DNA from: Herbaspirillum rhizosphaerae_A
GTDB taxonomy: Bacteria; Pseudomonadota; Gammaproteobacteria; Burkholderiales; Burkholderiaceae_D
Assembly: GCF_046025915.1 (NCBI RefSeq)
Contig: NZ_JAQQFR010000006.1
Location: forward strand, 62,001 to 126,000
Length of the DNA: 64,000 nt
Reading direction: 5' to 3'
Positions 59,200 to 64,000 of this stretch are shown piece by piece; position 1 is the first letter of the stretch, and each line of letters starts with the position of its first letter. Both the position numbers and the translations under genes were made by a program. The notes beneath the pieces were generated by a model. That model had not been told where the DNA came from, did no database searches, and was given only the letters and a program-made list of their open reading frames with translations.

Positions 59200-60117
59200 T
59201 TATTTGATCCACGTCATCTGACGCGACTTCCCCATTAAAAATTCCTTGTTCGGCTCCATGCAGTCGCGCAAATAACTCCACAGTGCCGATACCCGCGCCA
59301 CATGTCGTTGCTCGCTGGCCGCGACAAGCCAGAACGAACGCATGATTTCCACTTCATTCGGCAGTACCGGCACTAACTCATCCGATTGCTGCGCCAGGAA
59401 GCAGGGCAGGATCGCCAGTGCCTGACCGCTGCGCGCCGCCGTGTATTGTGCGATGACGCTGGTACTGCGAAAGGCGCGGAAGGCTTCCGGCGCGATGTTT
59501 TCCTTGTAGCGCAGCTCTTCGCTGAATACCAGGTCGTCGATATAGCCGATGAAGTTGTGGCGTTCCAGATCGGCGACCTTGCCGATGGCGGAGTGATTTG
59601 CCAGATAGGCCGGTGTGGCGTAGAGCTTCAGTGCATAGTCCGCCAGTTTCGTGACAACGTAATTACCGCTGACAGGCCGCTCGATGGTAACGCTGATGTC
59701 GGCTTCGCGTTTTGACAAATTGACGAAGCGCGGCATCGGCAGCATATCGACCGAGATATGCGGATTGCGCGCGCAGAAGTGGGCGATATGCGGCGCCAGT
59801 ACAAAGGTGCCGAAGCCCTCCGTCGCCCCCAGCCGCACCTGGCCCGACAGCAGGCGGTTGTGGCCGCCCAGTTCTTCGGAGGCGGCATAGACGGTGCTTT
59901 CGATCTTTTCGGCGTATTCGACCAGGCGGTAGCCATCGGCGGTCAGACTGTAGCCGTGGTTGTTGCGGTCGAACAGCTGGCTGCCGACTTGTTCTTCAAA
60001 GCGTTTGATGCGGCGCGACACGGTCGAGTGATCGATGCCAAGTTTCTTGGCGGCATCGACCAATCCCTGACTGCGCGTGAGTTCCAGAAATACGCGGAGG
60101 TTATCCCAGTCCAGCAT
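59200..60117 (-). CDS. LysR-family transcriptional regulator
   Basis: A 305-residue LysR protein with the helix-turn-helix in LVDAAKKLGIDHSTVSRRIKRF (about 18-40) and a periplasmic-binding-like effector domain from about residue 90. The substitution of the more common pattern TxxxVS by HSTVSRR marks the subgroup with a single DNA-binding helix pair linked to amino-acid metabolism. It is divergent from the binding protein-mmsA-mmsB unit and separated from it by a dyad, so it is the likely activator of valine-related genes; inducer unknown. Confidence 0.88.
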   Translation of the reverse strand: MLDWDNLRVFLELTRSQGLVDAAKKLGIDHSTVSRRIKRFEEQVGSQLFDRNNHGYSLTADGYRLVEYAEKIESTVYAASEELGGHNRLLSGQVRLGATEGFGTFVLAPHIAHFCARNPHISVDMLPMPRFVNLSKREADISVTIERPVSGNYVVTKLADYALKLYATPAYLANHSAIGKVADLERHNFIGYIDDLVFSEELRYKENIAPEAFRAFRSTSVIAQYTAARSGQALAILPCFLAQQSDELVPVLPNEVEIMRSFWLVAASEQRHVARVSALWSYLRDCMEPNKEFLMGKSRQMTWIK

Positions 60118-60158
60118 GTTGTCTCCATTCAGCACTTCGATCTGCTTTGTTGCAGGTG

Positions 60159-60176
60159 TTTTGCAATTATGCAAAA
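60159..60176. promoter_or_regulatory. Dyad in the LysR/binding-protein intergenic region
   Basis: TTTTGCA at 60159-60165 and TGCAAAA at 60170-60176 form a perfect seven-base dyad with a four-base spacer; a further TGCAAAA lies at 60218-60224. The T-N-A spacing and location suit a LysR-type operator. Confidence 0.5.
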
Positions 60177-60282
60177 GCCTTTTGAATTATTGGTTATTGT
60201 AACGATATTAACGCACATGCAAAATGAGTCTCGAAATCGCCACAGAGCAATTTCATAAAAAAACATATAACGAGGAGACTCC

Positions 60283-61497
60283 ATGCAAAAAAACATCCGT
60301 GCCGCCCTGGCAATGGCTGCGCTTTCCCTGACCTGTATTTCCGCCGCCGTTCAGGCGCAAAATTCCGACACCGTCAAAATCGGCATCCTGACCGACATGT
60401 CCGGCCCGTATTCCGCCATGGGTGGTCAGGGCTCGGTAGTCGCCGCCAAGCTGGCGATCGAGGATTGCCTCAAGGCCGAATGCAAGGGCATGAAAATTGA
60501 AGTGCTCTCGGCTGACAATCAGAACAAGCCTGACGTCGGCGTCACACGTGCGCGTGAATGGCTGGACCGCGACAAGGTCGAGGCGATTGCCGATCTGACC
60601 AATTCGTCGGTGGCGCTGGCGGTGCAGAAACTGATCAAGGAAAAAGGCGGCATCGCCATGTACAGCGGCCCGGCAACCGGCGCGCTGACCACCGCTGAGT
60701 GCGCGACGAACGGCTTCCACTGGATGTTCGACACCTATTCGCAAGCGGCCGGTGCAGCTGCTGCGCTGACCAAGCTGGGTAACAAGTCGTGGTATTTCGT
60801 AACCGTTGATTATGCCTTTGGCCATTCGCTGGAGAAGGACGCTTCCGACGTCGTCAAGGCCAACGGCGGCACCGTGCTGGGTTCGGTGCGCCACCCGCTG
60901 AACGCTTCCGACTTTTCGTCCTTCCTGCTGCAGGCGCAGGCTTCCAAGGCCCAGGTGATCGGCCTGGCTGACGGCGGCACCGACGTCGTCAATGCGATCA
61001 AGCAGGCGCGCTCATTCGCCGTGGGCGGCAAGGATCAACGCTTGGTCGCGCTGCTGGTGTTCCTGTCCGACGTCCATGCGTTGGGCCTCGATGCGGCCCA
61101 AGGCCTGGTCTACACCGATGGCTTCTACTGGGATTACGACGAACAGACACGCGGCTTCTCCAAGCGTTTTGAAGCGCAATTCAAGAACAACAAACCGACC
61201 ATGGTGCAGGCCGGCGTGTATTCCAGCGTGTATCACTTCCTGAAGGCGCGCGCCGCAGCGAAGACGTCGGACTGGAAGGTCGTCTCGCAAAAGATGCGTG
61301 AGATTCCAATCAGCGACGTCGTCATGCGCAATGCGTCCATCCGTCCTGACGGCCGCGTGATCCATGACATGTATCTGTACCAGGTCAAGTCGCCGGCCGA
61401 ATCCAAGGCGCCTTGGGATTATCTGAAATTGTTGTCGACCATTCCGGCACAGCAGGCTTTCCGTCCTATGGATGCCGCTTGCCCGCTGGTCAAGTAA
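60283..61497 (+). CDS. Branched-chain amino-acid-type ABC substrate-binding protein
   Basis: A 404-residue exported binding protein. The signal peptide ends near residue 25 (VQA site). The mature protein is a type I periplasmic-binding (LivJ/LivK-like) fold: KIGILTDMSGPYSAMGGQGS opens it, followed by the hinge region WYFVTVDYAFGHSLEKDA and GLADGGTDVVNAIKQA. No permease or ATPase gene accompanies it. It precedes mmsA by 107 bp on the same strand and faces the LysR gene, so uptake of valine, isobutyrate or 3-hydroxyisobutyrate-like compounds is a reasonable guess. A GAGGAG site precedes the ATG. Confidence 0.87.
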   Translation: MQKNIRAALAMAALSLTCISAAVQAQNSDTVKIGILTDMSGPYSAMGGQGSVVAAKLAIEDCLKAECKGMKIEVLSADNQNKPDVGVTRAREWLDRDKVEAIADLTNSSVALAVQKLIKEKGGIAMYSGPATGALTTAECATNGFHWMFDTYSQAAGAAAALTKLGNKSWYFVTVDYAFGHSLEKDASDVVKANGGTVLGSVRHPLNASDFSSFLLQAQASKAQVIGLADGGTDVVNAIKQARSFAVGGKDQRLVALLVFLSDVHALGLDAAQGLVYTDGFYWDYDEQTRGFSKRFEAQFKNNKPTMVQAGVYSSVYHFLKARAAAKTSDWKVVSQKMREIPISDVVMRNASIRPDGRVIHDMYLYQVKSPAESKAPWDYLKLLSTIPAQQAFRPMDAACPLVK

Positions 61498-61604
61498 GTT
61501 AGTTCAAGCAGAGATTCAAGATTTCCCGAGAGTCGTGTTTCAACATTGTCTGTCATCTCCGACATGGCTTTCGGTTTCTACTTCATCACTATGGAAAACG
61601 CATC

Positions 61605-63113
61605 ATGAGCCAAGCCAACATTCCTAACGTTCCCCTCTACATCAACGGCGAACATGTCCAGTCGACTTCCAAAGAATGGCGTGACGTGATCAATCCGGCC
61701 ACGCAGGAAGTCGTCGCGCGCGTGCCGTTTGCGACTAAAGAAGAAGTCGATCGTGCCGTCGCCAACGCCAAAGAAGCCTTCAAGACCTGGCGCAACACCT
61801 CGCTGGCGCAACGCATGCGCATCATGCTCAAGTTCCAGCAACTGCTGCGCGACAATATCGCACCGTTGGCCGAACTGATCACGCGCGAGCACGGCAAAAC
61901 CTTGCCGGACGCCGAAGGCGAAGTCATGCGCGGTCTGGAAGTCGTCGAGCACGCCTGCTCGATCACCTCGCTGCAACTGGGTGAACTGGCCGAGAACGTG
62001 GCCGGTGGTGTCGACGTCTACACCATTCATCAGCCAATCGGCGTGGGCGCAGGTATCACCGCGTTCAACTTCCCGGTGATGCTGCCTTGCTTCATGTTCC
62101 CGATCTCGGTTGCCTGCGGCAATACCTTCGTGCTGAAACCATCCGAACAGGATCCGACATCATCGCTGTTCCTGGTCGAACTGGCCAACAAGGCCGGTCT
62201 GCCACCAGGCGTGCTGAACGTCGTGCATGGCGGCCCTGACGTTGCCAACATGATCTGTGACCATCCCGATATCAAGGCCGTGTCCTTCATCGGTTCGACC
62301 CATGTCGGTACGCACGTTTATCGTCGTGCCAGCGAAGCAGGCAAGCGCGCGCAATGCATGATGGGTGCAAAGAACCACTGTATCGTGCTGCCTGATGCAC
62401 CGAAGGATCAAGCCATCAACAACTTGCTCGGCGCAGCATTCGGTGCAGCGGGTCAGCGTTGCATGGCCAACTCCGTGGTGGTGCTGGTCGGTAAGACCAA
62501 AGAATGGATTCCGGAAATCGTCGAGCGTTCCAAGGCCATGAAGGTCGGTCCAGGCAGTGATCGCAAGGCCGATGTCGGCCCGCTGGTTTCCAAAGCCGCG
62601 AAAGAGCGCGTCGAACGTCTGATCGGCATCGGCGTGGAGCAGGGCGCCAAGCTGCTGCTGGATGGTCGCAATTGCAAGGTCGCCGGTAATGAAGCAGGCA
62701 ACTTTGTCGGTCCGACTGTCTTCACTGGCGTCAAGGCAGGCATGGACATTTACGAACAGGAAATCTTCGGACCAGCGATGTGCATCGTCGAAGTCGAAAC
62801 CCTGGACGAAGCGATCGCCTTCATCAACGCCAATCCGAACGGCAACGGTACTTCGATCTTCACATCGTCGGGCTGGGCTGCACGCAAGTTCCAGAACGAA
62901 ATCGACGTCGGTCAGGTCGGCATCAACGTGCCGATTCCAGTACCTGTCGCGTATTTCAGCTTCACCGGTTCGCGCGCTTCCAAGCTCGGCGATCTGGGCC
63001 CGAACGGCAAACAAGCCGTGCTGTTCTGGACGCAAACCAAGACCGTGACAGCGCGCTGGTATGCGCCGGATGAAGAAGCCGGTCAGGTCAATACCACGAT
63101 TTCGCTGAAGTAA
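61605..63113 (+). CDS. mmsA: Methylmalonate-semialdehyde dehydrogenase (CoA-acylating)
   Basis: A 502-residue aldehyde-dehydrogenase-family enzyme that turns methylmalonate semialdehyde, NAD+ and CoA into propionyl-CoA and CO2. The catalytic Cys is in FGAAGQRCMANS, and the family markers VPLYINGEHV at the start, ITAFNFPVMLPCFMFP (NAD site) and FTGSRASKLGDLGPNGKQAV near the end are all present, including the MmsA-specific C-terminal part. It is followed 32 bp later by mmsB, and its product can enter the prp pathway at the other end of the window. Confidence 0.95.
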   Translation: MSQANIPNVPLYINGEHVQSTSKEWRDVINPATQEVVARVPFATKEEVDRAVANAKEAFKTWRNTSLAQRMRIMLKFQQLLRDNIAPLAELITREHGKTLPDAEGEVMRGLEVVEHACSITSLQLGELAENVAGGVDVYTIHQPIGVGAGITAFNFPVMLPCFMFPISVACGNTFVLKPSEQDPTSSLFLVELANKAGLPPGVLNVVHGGPDVANMICDHPDIKAVSFIGSTHVGTHVYRRASEAGKRAQCMMGAKNHCIVLPDAPKDQAINNLLGAAFGAAGQRCMANSVVVLVGKTKEWIPEIVERSKAMKVGPGSDRKADVGPLVSKAAKERVERLIGIGVEQGAKLLLDGRNCKVAGNEAGNFVGPTVFTGVKAGMDIYEQEIFGPAMCIVEVETLDEAIAFINANPNGNGTSIFTSSGWAARKFQNEIDVGQVGINVPIPVPVAYFSFTGSRASKLGDLGPNGKQAVLFWTQTKTVTARWYAPDEEAGQVNTTISLK

Positions 63114-63145
63114 TCCGCATCCACTCAGAGAAAAAGGAGAACAAC

Positions 63146-64000
63146 ATGAGCGCCGATATCGCTTTCATTGGTCTGGGTAACATGGGTTTGCCGATGGCGC
63201 AAAATCTCGTCAAGGCGGGATATTCGGTTAGCGGCCACGACCTCGTCAAAGCCAGTGTCGACAAACTGGTCGAAACCGGTGGCGTGACCGAAGCCGATGC
63301 CATGGCTGCGGTCACCAAAGCCAAGGTGGTGATTACCATGCTGCCGGCGAGCAAGCATGTGGAATCCATCTATCTCGGCGACAAGGGTATCCTGGCCAAC
63401 ATCAAGCCGGGCACCTTGCTGATCGACTGCTCGACCATCGCACCGGAAAGCGCCCGCAAGGTCGCCGCCGCAGCGCTTGAGAAGGGCTTCACCATGCTGG
63501 ATGCGCCGGTCTCCGGTGGCACCGGCGGCGCAACGGCGGGCACGCTGACCTTCATGGTCGGCGGCACCGACGACGGCTTCGGTCTCGCCAGGCCTTATCT
63601 GGAAAAGATGGGCAAGGCGATCTATCACGCAGGCGGCAGCGGCAGCGGCCAGACCGTCAAGGTCTGCAACAATATGCTGCTGGGCATCCTGATGATCGGC
63701 ACCTCGGAAGCAATTCGTCTCGGCATCGCTAACGGCATGGACCCCAAAGTCCTGTCGGAAGTGATGTCCAAGAGCTCTGGCCGCAACTGGACGCTGGAGG
63801 TCTATAACCCTTGCCCCGGCGTGATGGAAACGGCGCCGGCGTCGAAGGGCTATGCCGGAGGTTTCGGCGTCGACCTGATGCTGAAGGATCTGGGGTTGGC
63901 GGTAGAGAACGCACTGGCTACGGGCAGCAGCGTGCCGATGGGTTCGCTGGCGCGCAACCTCTACGACATCCACAGCAAATCAGGTGCGGGCGGCTTGGAT
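63146..64000 (+). CDS. mmsB: 3-hydroxyisobutyrate dehydrogenase, 5' part
   Basis: The gene starts at 63146 (AAAAGGAG upstream) and runs off the right edge; 285 codons are present, about 10-15 short of the full length. The NAD site is IAFIGLGNMGLPMAQNLV, the substrate-binding region DAPVSGGTGGATAGTLTFMVGG, and the catalytic lysine in GQTVKVCNNMLLG. It oxidises 3-hydroxyisobutyrate to methylmalonate semialdehyde, the substrate of MmsA just upstream; the pair is the lower valine pathway. Confidence 0.94.
   Translation, partial: MSADIAFIGLGNMGLPMAQNLVKAGYSVSGHDLVKASVDKLVETGGVTEADAMAAVTKAKVVITMLPASKHVESIYLGDKGILANIKPGTLLIDCSTIAPESARKVAAAALEKGFTMLDAPVSGGTGGATAGTLTFMVGGTDDGFGLARPYLEKMGKAIYHAGGSGSGQTVKVCNNMLLGILMIGTSEAIRLGIANGMDPKVLSEVMSKSSGRNWTLEVYNPCPGVMETAPASKGYAGGFGVDLMLKDLGLAVENALATGSSVPMGSLARNLYDIHSKSGAGGLD

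Overview
This 64 kb window looks like chromosomal DNA of a betaproteobacterium, most likely Burkholderiales, family Oxalobacteraceae (Herbaspirillum/Collimonas-like). This rests on gene order and protein character: a prpC-acnD-prpF methylcitrate block, a cys cluster with a DUF934 gene next to cysI, DUF3460-scpA-panC, lptFG divergent from pepA, and mrp divergent from metG. The genus is inference. Coding density is high and almost everything is ordinary core metabolism; no CRISPR array, transposase, integrase or complete prophage was seen.

Layout. (1) 1-7.5 kb: propionate catabolism by the 2-methylcitrate cycle (end of prpC, acnD, prpF, an MliC-like lipoprotein, prpE). (2) 7.5-17.9 kb: accessory genes. 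These are two small enzymes or orphans, an AraC regulator and cupin, an ACS-type MFS permease, xthA, a MipA/OmpV-hydrolase pair, an HxlR/MFS divergent pair with a clear operator, and a lambda-like switch (S24 repressor, YdaS-like Cro protein) followed by an unknown six-helix membrane protein. (3) 18-22.3 kb: pepA, lptF, lptG, cbiX. (4) 22.3-30.9 kb: csaA, cobA and the assimilatory sulfate operon (tauE-cysI-DUF934-cysH-cysD-cysN) facing a divergent cysB. (5) 30.9-35 kb: a ClC chloride transporter and a two-gene cheZ-cheA operon. (6) 35-42.5 kb: a cobalamin riboswitch with btuB-btuC-btuD, a chemoreceptor, and btuF overlapping panC. (7) 42.5-50.3 kb: panC, scpA, DUF3460, a BamE-like lipoprotein, then a compact operon sorC-glpD-HAD phosphatase-Na/Pi transporter. 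(8) 50.5-57 kb: GNAT, metG, mrp, DUF4399, gltX, tRNA-Ala and two identical tRNA-Glu genes. (9) 57-57.67 kb: a noncoding stretch of short perfect hairpins followed by a C-rich, G-poor leader. (10) 57.7-64 kb: an enoyl-CoA hydratase, a DJ-1/PfpI protein, and a LysR regulator divergent from a LivK-like binding protein, mmsA and mmsB (cut by the window end).

How the parts work together. MmsAB at the right end turn 3-hydroxyisobutyrate from valine into propionyl-CoA, the substrate of the prp genes at the left end. CobA and CbiX supply two steps towards siroheme, the cofactor of CysI. The btu genes import vitamin B12 under a B12 riboswitch, but btuF sits in the panC operon and probably escapes that control. 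CheA, CheZ and an MCP with a C-terminal CheR/CheB tether belong to a chemosensory pathway whose other genes are elsewhere.

The best candidate for an undescribed unit is the 16.0-17.9 kb switch. Two oppositely transcribed regulators share three copies of one operator, the promoters overlap that operator, the Cro-like gene appears to be leaderless, and the downstream gene encodes an unrecognised membrane protein. The hairpin array at 57 kb is second. Both are proposals from sequence inspection only; no database search was run.
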